From positions 2,195,734-2,259,733 of the forward strand of contig NZ_AQXI01000001.1 of the NCBI RefSeq assembly GCF_000376445.1: a stretch of 64,000 nucleotides of DNA, written 5' to 3'. Both the position numbers and the translations under genes were made by a program. Source of the stretch: Haladaptatus paucihalophilus DX253. GTDB taxonomy: Archaea > Halobacteriota > Halobacteria > Halobacteriales > Haladaptataceae. The notes below the pieces were generated by a model. The model had not been told where the DNA came from. It did no database searches and was given only the letters and a program-made list of their open reading frames with translations. Positions 40,694 through 49,331 of the stretch are shown here, one piece after another (position 1 is the stretch's first letter; each line of letters begins with the position of its first letter).

Positions 40694-42043
40694 ATGGCAC
40701 GGTTCGAGGAGGTCGTCTCAGCGGTTCGAGCGCGGATACGACCCGACGCCGACGAACGGGAGCGACTTCGAGCGGCGGTCGGGGAGTTGACGGAACGCGC
40801 CGAGGAGGCGATTGCCGACTTGTCGGTGGACGCCGACGTGATTCAGGTGGGGAGCACCGCCCGCGGGACGTGGACGAGCGGCGACCGGGACATCGACCTG
40901 TTCGTTCGGTTTCCGCCGGAGATGGACCGGGAGGAGTTGGAATCGCTCGGGTTGGAACTCGGGCACGCCGTCCTCCCGGACGGTCACGAGGAGTACGCGG
41001 AACACCCGTACGTGAAGGGGCAATTCGACGGCTTCGACGTGGATTTCGTTCCCTGCTATCGCGTCGAGTCCGCGACGGACATCCAGTCGGCGGTGGACCG
41101 CACGCCGTTCCACACGACGTATCTCGAAGCGCGGTTGGACGACGACCTCGCCGACGAAGTGTTGCTGTTCAAGCAGTTCCTCAAAGGCATCTGCGCGTAC
41201 GGCAGCGACCTTCGGACGAAGGGCTTTTCGGGCTATCTCGCGGAACTGCTCGTCCTCGAATACGGCGGTTTTCGGGAGGTGCTCGAAGCGACGGCGGAGT
41301 GGCACCCACCCGTCCGGTTCGACCCGGAGGACCACGGGACGGCGACGTTCGACGACCCGCTGGTGGTCATCGACCCGACGGACCCGGAGCGCAACGTCGC
41401 CGCCGTCCTCTCGGCCGAGAACGTCGCACGGGTGCAACACTACGCCCGCGACCTGCTCGAAACGCCGCGCGAATCCGTGTTCTTCCCCGAGCCGCCGGAC
41501 CCTCTCGCGCCCGAGGAAGTCCACGATTTCATCGCCGAGCGGGGGACGACCCCGGTCGCGGTTCGCTTCGACGCGCCGGATGTCGTCGATGACCAACTGT
41601 ATCCGCAACTCCAGAAATCGCTCGCGGGCGTCGGTGACGCCCTTTCGCGGCGTGGTTTCGACGTGCTTCGGGCCGACCTCTTCGCCGACGAGTCCGCGGT
41701 CCTCTTCTTCGAACTCGCGGTCGCCGAACGCCCGGCTATCGAACGCCACGACGGGCCGCCGGTTCACGTCCGCGCTCACGCGACCGGTTTTTACGAGAAG
41801 TACGCCGATTCGGACGCCTACGGTCCGTTCATCGACGGCGACCGCTACGCGGTCGAACGGGAACGCGAGTTCACGAGCGCCGTGGACTTCCTCCGGAGCG
41901 ACGCAATCCTCGACGCCGCGTTGGGCGTCCACGTCGAATCGACGCTGAAAACGGGCTACGACGTCCTCTCCGGCGACGAGACTGGGCTGTTGGCCGAGGA
42001 GTTCGGGACGGAACTCGCCCGGTATTTCGACCCCAAACCCTGA
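40694..42043 (+). CDS. cca: CCA tRNA nucleotidyltransferase (archaeal class I)
   Basis: A 449-residue class I nucleotidyltransferase that adds or repairs the 3' CCA of tRNAs without a template, using CTP and ATP. The catalytic head has GSTARGTWTSGDRDIDLFV (residues 53-71), with the metal-binding Asp pair, and a third carboxylate in DVDFVPCYRV near 118. The neck, body and tail domains fill the rest, at the usual archaeal length of about 450. The Met at 40694 is chosen to match family N-termini. It is needed because none of the three tRNA genes in this window encodes CCA, and it starts about 100 bp from tRNA-Asn in divergent orientation. Confidence 0.95.
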   Translation: MARFEEVVSAVRARIRPDADERERLRAAVGELTERAEEAIADLSVDADVIQVGSTARGTWTSGDRDIDLFVRFPPEMDREELESLGLELGHAVLPDGHEEYAEHPYVKGQFDGFDVDFVPCYRVESATDIQSAVDRTPFHTTYLEARLDDDLADEVLLFKQFLKGICAYGSDLRTKGFSGYLAELLVLEYGGFREVLEATAEWHPPVRFDPEDHGTATFDDPLVVIDPTDPERNVAAVLSAENVARVQHYARDLLETPRESVFFPEPPDPLAPEEVHDFIAERGTTPVAVRFDAPDVVDDQLYPQLQKSLAGVGDALSRRGFDVLRADLFADESAVLFFELAVAERPAIERHDGPPVHVRAHATGFYEKYADSDAYGPFIDGDRYAVEREREFTSAVDFLRSDAILDAALGVHVESTLKTGYDVLSGDETGLLAEEFGTELARYFDPKP

Positions 42044-42198
42044 GGTCGCCCTCGGTATTTTCCCCCAATCCCCGACCCACTTCTCGGTACTCCACCCCAA
42101 TCCCCGAGCTTCGATTCGCCGATTTTCGCAGCTATCGCTACGTGTGGGTCTGTTTGACCATCAGGGTTATATGGGTGGTGTGCCTTACCATAGCATGT

Positions 42199-42378
42199 AT
42201 GGCCTCCGCACCAACCGGAGACGACGAATCCGTGTTCGACCAGTTCCTCGAAGATCGCGGCCACGAAACCGACCGAGTAGACTGGGAACAGGAGTATAAT
42301 AAAAAGCAGTGTCCGGAATGTGGTGGACTTCATAACCGGTCCGCGACCGAGTGTACGGTCTGTGGTTGGAATCCGTAA
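42199..42378 (+). CDS. Zinc-finger miniprotein, HVO_0416-like
   Basis: A 59-residue protein with an acidic N-terminal helix (DDESVFDQFLEDRGHE) and one C4 zinc knuckle pair, KQCPECGGLHNRSATECTVC. It resembles the haloarchaeal HVO_0416-type zinc-finger family as I recall. The ATG at 42199 is favoured by a TATA-like GTTATAT about 27 bp upstream, giving a leaderless mRNA; an overlapping ATG four bases earlier is in another frame. Role unknown; such proteins may bind nucleic acids or proteins. The spacer 42044-42198 carries a degenerate 25-bp direct repeat built around CCCCAATCCCCGA. Confidence 0.75.
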   Translation: MASAPTGDDESVFDQFLEDRGHETDRVDWEQEYNKKQCPECGGLHNRSATECTVCGWNP

Positions 42379-42517
42379 CCCGTCCTGATTCCTCGAACTT
42401 CCCTCGTATCGTCTTTCGACCACTACCCTTCGATTTTTCGGCGTTCCGGCGCACATTCCTTGACTGCGTGTCGATAGACATTTGATGTATTATTTCCAAA
42501 CTTTAGGCGTTGAGTAT

Positions 42518-42676
42518 ATGCCCGAATGTCAGAATTGCGGCTCGTTCGTGACGACGGCGTACGCACGGGTGTTTACGCCCCCTGACGTGACCGACCCTCG
42601 TGTCTGTCCGAACTGCGAGGACAAGGTTCGAGACGGCGCGAACGTACGCGAGGCGCGTTCATCTCGCGGCACGTGA
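42518..42676 (+). CDS. DUF7563 zinc-finger miniprotein
   Basis: A 52-residue protein with two CxxC pairs (MPECQNCGSF and RVCPNCEDKV) around a short beta hairpin, ending in a basic RSSRGT. It matches my recollection of DUF7563, widespread and highly conserved in haloarchaea. The start follows an AT-rich stretch (GTATTATTTCC, about 30 bp upstream), suggesting its own leaderless promoter. It precedes the helicase gene by 58 bp on the same strand. Function unknown. Confidence 0.8.
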   Translation: MPECQNCGSFVTTAYARVFTPPDVTDPRVCPNCEDKVRDGANVREARSSRGT

Positions 42677-42734
42677 CTGGTGCCTGAATCCGATTCACGT
42701 CGTTTTATACGTTCCCAGCACTTGTGCTGGTGTA

Positions 42735-44573
42735 ATGACCACGCCAATGGCAGAGACGGACGCAAAAGTGACCCGGTTGTTCGGTGGCCCGGGGAGCGGT
42801 AAAACCACCGAACTACTCGACAGGGTAGAGGACATTCTTTCACAGGATGGCGTCACGGTAAACGACCTCCTCGTCGTTTCGTACACTCGCGCCGCGGCAA
42901 ACGAAGTTCGAGAGCGCCTCGCCGAGCGACTCGACGTCGACCCGCGCTCCCTGCAGGGGAACGTTTGTACGATGCACGCGAAAGCCTACGAACTACTCAA
43001 TCTCTCTCGCGGTGATGTCGTCGGTGAGAAGGACAAAAAGGAGTTTTGTGAAGACTACGGTCTCGAATACGAGGACGAGTACAGCGGCTCTGGCCGCCGC
43101 ACCGCCCGGTCCACGACGCTCGGAAACAAGATTATCGCCACCTCCCAGTGGCTCCAGCGAACCCGACGACAGGTCGCCGACTGGTACGACGTTCCCTTCC
43201 AGTGGGACGTCGAGACGGTTCGCCTCCCGCCGGACATCGACCCGAACGCACAGGAAGGGAACAAGTACACCCCGACGTGGCCGAGCAGCGACGACCGGTT
43301 CGACGTTCCCGAAGCCATCCGTGCGTGGCGGAAGTACAAGGGCGACGAGGGACTCGTCGGCTTCGCCGACATGCTCGAACGCGTGAAACAACGCTCGCTC
43401 CTCCCGAGCGTCGATTACCTCGTCATCGACGAGTTTCAGGACATCACCCAACTCCAGTTCGACATCTACGAGGAGTGGAAAGACCACATGGAGAACGTCC
43501 TCATCGCCGGTGACGACGACCAGGTCGTCTACGCGTGGCAGGGCGCGGACCCGAAACTGCTCCTCGGCGAGGGCGGCGAAGACGTGATTCTCGACACCTC
43601 GCACCGACTTCCCTCCCGCGTCCTCAAGGTCGTCCAGCAGGAGGTCACCCACATCGACGAGCGACAGGAGAAGAACCTCAAACCGCGCAAGGAGGGCGGC
43701 ACCGTCGAGGCGGTGGAGAATCCGTCGATGCTGGACCTCGTGCGCAACGTCCGCTACACCATCGAGGAGTTCGACGGCACCGTGATGGTGTTGTTCCGCG
43801 CTCGCTACCAGATGTTCCGCTTCGTGGACGAGTTCATCGACGAGGGGATTCCGTTCCGCACGCTGACCGACCAGCGGATGTGGACCGACCGACTGAACCA
43901 GTACGTCGATGCGGTCGAGCAGATTCACGAGGACGAACCAATCGACGGGCTTCAGGCCCGACGCCTCGCGGACATGCTGACCGAATCCACGTTCGGTACG
44001 AACGAGCGCGACGAGATGTTCGACGCCATCGACGAACGCAAGGAGGAAGAAGAGGTGGACGACCTCACCGAACTGGAGTTCGACGCCGACTTCGTGCGGA
44101 ACTTCGCGCCGTTCATGCCCGGTCCGAAATCCGCATCGGACATGGTTCGGAAGGTCACGAGCTACCAGAAGCGCTCCATGAAGGCGTACTTCAGCGGCCG
44201 ATATCAGGATATGGACCGGAGCCGCGTCCGTATCGGAACCATCCACAGCGCCAAAGGTCGTGAAGCGGACCACGTGTTCATCGGCACCGACCTGACCGAG
44301 AAGGTCGTCGAGCAGATGGCGGCGACCGTCGAAAACGAGGGCATCGACGTGCCCAGCGTTGACGAGTTCACCGCCGGAACCGACCCCGTTCCGATTCTCA
44401 CTGACAACGAACGCCGCGTCTTCTACGTCGGCATGAGCCGCGCCCGCGAGCGCCTCGTCGTCATGGAGAACCTCGTCAGCGGCGCGCCGACGCTCGAACT
44501 CGACGTGCTGTTGTACAACGAACCGAACGGAAAATCGGTGGACGACATCCTCGACGCCGCGGAAGCGAAATAG
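42735..44573 (+). CDS. UvrD/Rep/PcrA-like superfamily 1 DNA helicase
   Basis: A 612-residue ATP-dependent helicase of superfamily 1A. Walker A is FGGPGSGKTTELL near residue 14, motif Ia SYTRAAANEVRERL, motif II LVIDEFQDITQLQF near 232, motif III AGDDDQVVYAWQGAD, motif IV around LFRARYQMF, motif V IGTIHSAKGREADHVFIG near 495 and motif VI RRVFYVGMSRARERLVV near 560. It would unwind DNA 3' to 5' in repair or in removing bound proteins. The ATG at 42735 starts shortly before Walker A; Met at 42747 is an alternative. Single-gene unit behind the DUF7563 miniprotein. Confidence 0.94.
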   Translation: MTTPMAETDAKVTRLFGGPGSGKTTELLDRVEDILSQDGVTVNDLLVVSYTRAAANEVRERLAERLDVDPRSLQGNVCTMHAKAYELLNLSRGDVVGEKDKKEFCEDYGLEYEDEYSGSGRRTARSTTLGNKIIATSQWLQRTRRQVADWYDVPFQWDVETVRLPPDIDPNAQEGNKYTPTWPSSDDRFDVPEAIRAWRKYKGDEGLVGFADMLERVKQRSLLPSVDYLVIDEFQDITQLQFDIYEEWKDHMENVLIAGDDDQVVYAWQGADPKLLLGEGGEDVILDTSHRLPSRVLKVVQQEVTHIDERQEKNLKPRKEGGTVEAVENPSMLDLVRNVRYTIEEFDGTVMVLFRARYQMFRFVDEFIDEGIPFRTLTDQRMWTDRLNQYVDAVEQIHEDEPIDGLQARRLADMLTESTFGTNERDEMFDAIDERKEEEEVDDLTELEFDADFVRNFAPFMPGPKSASDMVRKVTSYQKRSMKAYFSGRYQDMDRSRVRIGTIHSAKGREADHVFIGTDLTEKVVEQMAATVENEGIDVPSVDEFTAGTDPVPILTDNERRVFYVGMSRARERLVVMENLVSGAPTLELDVLLYNEPNGKSVDDILDAAEAK

Positions 44574-44672
44574 CCGAACGGTATCGACACCGCGGTTCTG
44601 TCCCGCTCTTTCGTCTTTTCGTCTTTTCCGATACCCGTGCATTGATACCGTTTCACGATGCACACTCCTCTC

Positions 44673-46184
44673 ATGGCAACAGCCGAACAAGAATCGGACT
44701 CCGCCTACGCCGAGCTTCTCGACCGGGAACGACGAATCTCGAACGTCGAAAACGCCGGGATGATTCTCTACTGGGACCAGCAGACGAAGATGCCCGAGGG
44801 TGGCACCCCCGCCCGTGCGAAGCAACTGTCCGCGCTCCAGTCCATCGGCCACGAACTGCTCACCGACGAGCGGACGGGCGAACTCCTCGACGAACTGGAG
44901 AGCGAGGACTTGGACGACGAGCGGGCCGCCGTCGTGCGCGAAGTCCGGCGCAAATACGACCGCGCGGTTTCCGTCCCGAGCGACCTCGTGGAGAAGATTT
45001 CCGAAACGACGAGCGAAGCGCAACCGGCGTGGCAGCGGGCGAAGGCCGAAGACGAGTTCGAGACGTTCGCCCCCTATCTCGAACGACTCCGCGAACTCCA
45101 CATCGAGCGTGCGGAGCACATCGCTCCGGACGAGGACCCCTACGAAGTCATGTTCGAGGACGGCGAGCCGTATCTCCCGCTCGAACGCGTCGACGAGATA
45201 TTCGACGAACTCCGTGAGGGATTGGTTCCGCTCATCGAGGACATCGAGGAGAACGGCGCGGACATCGCAGCCGACGCGTTCGCCGGGACGTTCGACCCGG
45301 CGGACCAAGAGGCGCTCTGTCGGGATGCGCTCGACCTGTTGAACTACGACTGGGACCGCGGCCGCCTCGACATCGCCCCGCATCCGTTCATGTCCGGGAC
45401 GCAGTTCGACGCCCGGGTGACGACCCGATTCCACGAGGACGAGTTCGTGGATCCCATCTTTTCGACGATTCACGAGTTCGGCCACGCCACCTACCAACTC
45501 GGTTTGCGGGACGACGCCTACGGCACGCCGCTCGGCCAGTCGCGGAGTTCGGGGATTCACGAATCCCAATCGCGGTTCTGGGAGAACCACGTCGGTCGGA
45601 CGGAGGCCTTCTGGGAGTTCTTCCTCCCGACCGTGACCGAGCACTTCCCCGAGTTCGATGACGTAACGGCCGAGGACGCCTACGAAGCGGCCAATCAGGT
45701 GTTCACGGACAACCTCATTCGCGTCGAGGCGGACGAACTGACCTACCACATGCACATCATCCTCCGCTCCGAAATCGAGCAGGAGTTCGTTGCCGGAGAC
45801 CTCGACGTGGACGACATCCCCGCCCGCTGGAACGAACTCATGGACGAGTACCTCGGCGTCCGCCCCGACACCGACTCGGAGGGCTGCCTGCAGGACATCC
45901 ACTGGACGAGCGGCTTTGCCAGCTTCCAGAACTACACCGTCGGCAGTGTCTTCGCCGCCCAACTCTGGGCGACCATCGAGGAGGAACTGGACGACCCGAT
46001 GGAACTCATCCGCGAGGGTGACTTCGCCCCCATCCGAGACTGGTTGACCGAGAACATCCACGAACAGGGGCAAAAGTACACCACCGACGAACTCATCGAG
46101 GAGGCGACCGGCGAACCGCTTACGGCGGAGTACTTCCTCGACTACGCGACCGAGAAGTACGGCGAGATTTACGAGTTGGACTGA
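44673..46184 (+). CDS. M32 family carboxypeptidase (Taq type)
   Basis: A roughly 503-residue zinc carboxypeptidase of family M32, which removes C-terminal residues from peptides in the cytoplasm. The zinc motif HEFGH lies near residues 267-271, with the downstream third ligand Glu in [17 protein letters not shown] about 30 residues later. [21 protein letters not shown] near the C-terminus is a conserved family segment. The N-terminal [16 protein letters not shown] is also typical. The ATG at 44673 is chosen; an in-frame ATG five codons upstream is possible. Single-gene unit. Confidence 0.94.
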   Translation: MATAEQESDSAYAELLDRERRISNVENAGMILYWDQQTKMPEGGTPARAKQLSALQSIGHELLTDERTGELLDELESEDLDDERAAVVREVRRKYDRAVSVPSDLVEKISETTSEAQPAWQRAKAEDEFETFAPYLERLRELHIERAEHIAPDEDPYEVMFEDGEPYLPLERVDEIFDELREGLVPLIEDIEENGADIAADAFAGTFDPADQEALCRDALDLLNYDWDRGRLDIAPHPFMSGTQFDARVTTRFHEDEFVDPIFSTIHEFGHATYQLGLRDDAYGTPLGQSRSSGIHESQSRFWENHVGRTEAFWEFFLPTVTEHFPEFDDVTAEDAYEAANQVFTDNLIRVEADELTYHMHIILRSEIEQEFVAGDLDVDDIPARWNELMDEYLGVRPDTDSEGCLQDIHWTSGFASFQNYTVGSVFAAQLWATIEEELDDPMELIREGDFAPIRDWLTENIHEQGQKYTTDELIEEATGEPLTAEYFLDYATEKYGEIYELD

Positions 46185-46262
46185 GCGGCACGAGGGAGGA
46201 GACGCAGATTTCGTCGCGGATTTCCGAAACCCCGCTTTTGACGCTCGACCGTGCTCTCGTCG

Positions 46263-46378
46263 TGAATATACTGTGTGATACTGGATACTACTAAAATATA
46301 CTTCATCCCACTATCTACTCTCAAATTATACTATCATTCTTCTCATTCTACTAGTTGCTATCCTATCGTACTGTTCCC
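46263..46378. other. AT-rich island in a gene-free stretch
   Basis: The 545-bp gap 46185-46729 between the carboxypeptidase and the DUF7533 gene has two parts. From 46263 to 46378 the sequence is strikingly AT-rich for this genome and made of loosely repeated TACTA/ATACT/ATCTACT words, giving alternating TATA-like boxes. From about 46380 to 46729 it is GC-rich, with no coding frame of haloarchaeal character, although one open frame on the plus strand is Arg-rich and unconvincing. Possible readings are a decayed insertion, an upstream promoter region without a gene, or a DNA-unwinding element; none is proven. Confidence 0.4.
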
Positions 46379-46729
46379 TAACGAGGAGAACGGACGATAC
46401 CGTGCCGACCGCGGACTGGGGTCCTCGCTCCCCGCACGGGCGCTTTCGGCGGTTATCCGTCCGGCCGAAACGATGGCAGTTCGTGCAACCGCTTGGTGGG
46501 CGCGGTCGGCGACCGCGCCCGCCTGCCGTCCGGAATGGTGGAACAGGCGGTGAAAGGGTGGCGGAAAGAGCGGCGGAAAAGGCGGCGGGGTGGGTGGTCC
46601 CTAGCAGTCGCGGTCGTAACTGCCGCGTTCGAGTTTCCGGTTGCGACGTCGTCGTTTATCCCCCTGCGTCGTCCATCCTTGCCGACGTTCTCCCGGTTTG
46701 CTCGTGTGCGAAAATCTCCGTTTTTCGTC

Positions 46730-46972
46730 CTACTCCTCGTCATCGTCGGTTTTCGCAACCTTGCCGACGACCTTCTGTGCCGCGCTGGTGGGCACGTCGG
46801 AGGGGGTCGTCAGTTTCTCGCGGAGGAGGACCATGAGGACGCCGATGGCGACGAACGCGCCGCCGAGGGCGGCCTCCCCCGCGATGATGCGGTCGATACC
46901 CAAGAGGGCGATGGGGAGGGCGAGCACCAGCGTCGCGGCGAGACTCACGGTGTCGAGGATGCCCAGTTTCAT
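46730..46972 (-). CDS. DUF7533 small membrane protein
   Basis: An 80-residue protein with two hydrophobic segments (about residues 8-28 and 32-50) joined by a tight turn, then a soluble tail LTTPSDVPTSAAQKVVGKVA ending in acidic residues. This is the layout I associate with DUF7533, a haloarchaeal family. It is transcribed away from riboflavin synthase across a 90-bp spacer. Function unknown. Confidence 0.78.
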   Translation of the reverse strand: MKLGILDTVSLAATLVLALPIALLGIDRIIAGEAALGGAFVAIGVLMVLLREKLTTPSDVPTSAAQKVVGKVAKTDDDEE

Positions 46973-47062
46973 GCCCGTACTTCCGTCCCCCCGACCAAAA
47001 ATCCGCCGTCACGGCCTCCCGATTCGGAACCGTTTTCAACCGCTCGGCGTAACAGTTCCGTT

Positions 47063-47656
47063 ATGTTTACCGGAATCGTTGCGGAAGTCGGCGAGATTCG
47101 TCGCGTCGAGGAGACCGAGGGCGGCCGTCGGCTCACCATCGCGGCCGACGAGGTGCTTTCGGACGTGGCAGACGGCGCGAGCATCGCCGTCAACGGGGCC
47201 TGTCTGACCGTCGAAGAGTTCGACGACGACTCGTTCGAGGTGTTTCTGGCGGCCGAGACGGTGGCGAAGACCTACCTCGGCGAAATCGAGGAAGGGGATG
47301 TCGTCAACCTCGAACGCGCGCTTCGGGCCGACGCCCGCCTCGACGGGCACTTCGTGCAGGGGCACGTCGATACGACGACCGAGGTCGTGGACGTGCGCGA
47401 AGTAGGTGAAGATTGGGAGTACGAGTTCGCCGTCCCCGAGGCGTTCGGCCAGTACATCGTCGATAAGGGATCGGTCGCGCTGGACGGCATCAGCCTCACG
47501 GTGGCCGAGAAAGGGGAGGACACGTTCACCGTCGCCATCATCCCGACGACGCGGCGGGTGACGAACCTCTCGGAGAAGGAACCCGGCGACCCCGTGCACC
47601 TCGAAGTGGACGTGCTGGCGAAGTACGCCGACGAACTGCTCGCGGAGCGGCGTTAG
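47063..47656 (+). CDS. ribE: Riboflavin synthase, bacterial-type alpha chain
   Basis: A 197-residue riboflavin synthase, which dismutates two 6,7-dimethyl-8-ribityllumazine molecules to riboflavin. The N-terminal MFTGIVAEVG is diagnostic. The protein consists of two similar beta barrels, each with an NGxCLTV-like loop (VNGACLTVEEF near residue 47 and LDGISLTVAEK near 145) and a GHFVQGHVDTT / GQYIV pair at the lumazine site. It is the bacterial trimeric type rather than the archaeal RibC type, as is known for haloarchaea. The start at 47063 is fixed by MFTGIV. It converges on the PrsW gene with a 4-bp overlap. Confidence 0.95.
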   Translation: MFTGIVAEVGEIRRVEETEGGRRLTIAADEVLSDVADGASIAVNGACLTVEEFDDDSFEVFLAAETVAKTYLGEIEEGDVVNLERALRADARLDGHFVQGHVDTTTEVVDVREVGEDWEYEFAVPEAFGQYIVDKGSVALDGISLTVAEKGEDTFTVAIIPTTRRVTNLSEKEPGDPVHLEVDVLAKYADELLAERR

Positions 47657-48879
47657 AAGTCGAAGTTCGAAAACTCGTCGGAACGTTCGTCTTCGGCGTT
47701 TTCGTCCTCTTCGTTGCTTTCGTCGCTTTCGTTCTCCTCGTTGCTCTCGGTGTCGTTCCACCCACCGTTGGCGAAGTCCGTGTCGCCGTCGTTCCCGAGT
47801 AGGCCGCTTTCGGCTTCGTCGCCGAGCAGTCCGCTGCCGTCGCCCGAGTCGAACTGCACGGGTTCGCGTCGCTTCCGCGGTTCGGGTGCGTCCCGTCGCT
47901 CGTCCGCGCCGTCTCCTTGCTTTTCTTCCACCTCGGCGTACATGACGCGGTAGCGCGATATCTTCCGGTAGAGCAGGTAGCCGAAGAAGCCGTCGTAGAC
48001 GAACACGAACGCGATGTAGGCTATTTCGACGGAGACGGTGGGGTAGAAGGCGGATATCACGTTGGGAACGAACCCGACGAGCGTGTTGTACGTCGCGTGG
48101 ATGAACGCCGCGATGAGGAGGCCCTTGACCGCGATGGGACCCGCGTTCTCGCGGTTGAACTTCGCCAAGCCGAGGTAGTAGCCCGCGAACGCGGAGTAGA
48201 TGACGTGACCCGGTCCGGCGAACAGTCGAAACACGGCCGTTCGCCCGACGTTCAAAATCGAGTCGGTGCCCGTGGACGACAGAACACTTTGGCTGATGTA
48301 AATAGCGTTCTCGATGGTGGCGAAACCCAACCCGGCCATCGCGCCGTAGACGGCCCCGTCGATGACGGCGTTGAACTTGTCGCTCCGGTAGGCGAACAAC
48401 CGCACGGCCAGCCACTTCACCGTCTCCTCGACCGGGCCGACGATGAGGTAGAAGTAGAGTACCGCCCCGAAGAGCGGAACGCCGGTAAACACCGGTTGCA
48501 GAGCGGAGTTGAACACGGCCGCGAACATGGCAAAGAGGACGCCGAGGAGGAACGTCCCGACGAGAAGCGGTAACGGTTCCGACATGGTGACGTCGGCGTA
48601 CCAGATGTAGGCCGCGAGCGCGAACGCGGGAACGACCGAGAGGAGGACGAACGCGCCGACCTCCGGGTCGCTCAACACCGCCAATCCGCCGAAGACGAAC
48701 TGCACCAGGAGAATCGCCGCGGCGAGGAGAACGATCAAGGCGCGCGTCGAGACTACGAGCGCGCCGTACAACTTCGTCGCAAACCAATCGAGACGCGTCC
48801 GTTCCTCCCACGTCGAGATGCCGTATAGATCGACCGAATCGTCCATCCCGCGAGCGACCGGGTCCCGTTTCTCGTCCAT
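47653..48879 (-). CDS. PrsW family intramembrane metalloprotease
   Basis: A 408-residue membrane protein of the PrsW/CAAX-protease-like group, which cleaves membrane-anchored substrates such as anti-sigma factors in bacteria. Ten or so hydrophobic segments fill residues 30-300. The putative active site includes VGPVEETVKWLA (EExxK), then AGPGHVIYSAFAGYY and AAFIHATYN, whose Glu and His residues would bind zinc. The C-terminal 110 residues are cytoplasmic, acidic and of low complexity, with repeated NEENESDESNEEDE-like units. The start at 48879 gives MDEKRDP. Substrate unknown. Confidence 0.88.
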   Translation of the reverse strand: MDEKRDPVARGMDDSVDLYGISTWEERTRLDWFATKLYGALVVSTRALIVLLAAAILLVQFVFGGLAVLSDPEVGAFVLLSVVPAFALAAYIWYADVTMSEPLPLLVGTFLLGVLFAMFAAVFNSALQPVFTGVPLFGAVLYFYLIVGPVEETVKWLAVRLFAYRSDKFNAVIDGAVYGAMAGLGFATIENAIYISQSVLSSTGTDSILNVGRTAVFRLFAGPGHVIYSAFAGYYLGLAKFNRENAGPIAVKGLLIAAFIHATYNTLVGFVPNVISAFYPTVSVEIAYIAFVFVYDGFFGYLLYRKISRYRVMYAEVEEKQGDGADERRDAPEPRKRREPVQFDSGDGSGLLGDEAESGLLGNDGDTDFANGGWNDTESNEENESDESNEEDENAEDERSDEFSNFDF

Positions 48880-49040
48880 GTTTCGAGTTCGCACAGCCGA
48901 AGAGTAAATCGTTCGGCACGAGTTTCCTTTGATTCCTAGTATGGGTATATATGACGTATTATTCCTGTAGGGTCACTCTTAATAAGTAGAATCGCACATC
49001 ACGTCACACCATGACACCCGTCAGCCAGAGCCGAGGAATT

Positions 49041-49214
49041 ATGTACTCCGCACCGCCGAAAGAAACGACACGACGAGACAACGACGACGCCGCTGACGAA
49101 GCGGCCGATGACGCGACCGAACCGTCGGACGACGTGGAAACGCCGTCCGTGGCTGACCCCAATTCGAGCGTCACCGACGCGAATTGGACCGGTACCGTCC
49201 CCGCCGACGACTGA
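49041..49214 (+). CDS. Small acidic hypothetical protein
   Basis: A 57-residue acidic, probably disordered protein (MYSAPPKETTRRDN... rich in Asp, Ala, Thr). A Met ten codons earlier (49011) is an alternative start. A convincing promoter lies upstream: TATATATGACG near 48946 and AATAAGTAG near 48980. No family or motif is visible; reality depends on conservation that I cannot test here. Confidence 0.4.
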   Translation: MYSAPPKETTRRDNDDAADEAADDATEPSDDVETPSVADPNSSVTDANWTGTVPADD

Positions 49215-49331
49215 TTTCTCCCGCGACCGACCGAACCTCGTCATCCTGAAAACCCCTGCCCGCCAACCGGCGGGTATGCACGCTCTCTCGCTCGATACGA
49301 CGACCGACCCCCGTTCGTTTCTCTATCAGCC

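Noticed and set aside
42993-46073. 1026-codon frame antisense to the helicase and carboxypeptidase genes
   Set aside because: It spans two unrelated well-supported genes and their spacer, and has antisense composition (Val, Arg, Gly, Leu) with no domain.
46263-46378. Replication origin
   Set aside because: No ORB-like repeats and no orc1/cdc6 gene in the window; AT-richness alone is not enough.
46493-47062. Plus-strand N-terminal extension of riboflavin synthase by 190 codons
   Set aside because: It crosses the DUF7533 gene in antisense; riboflavin synthase must start at MFTGIV.
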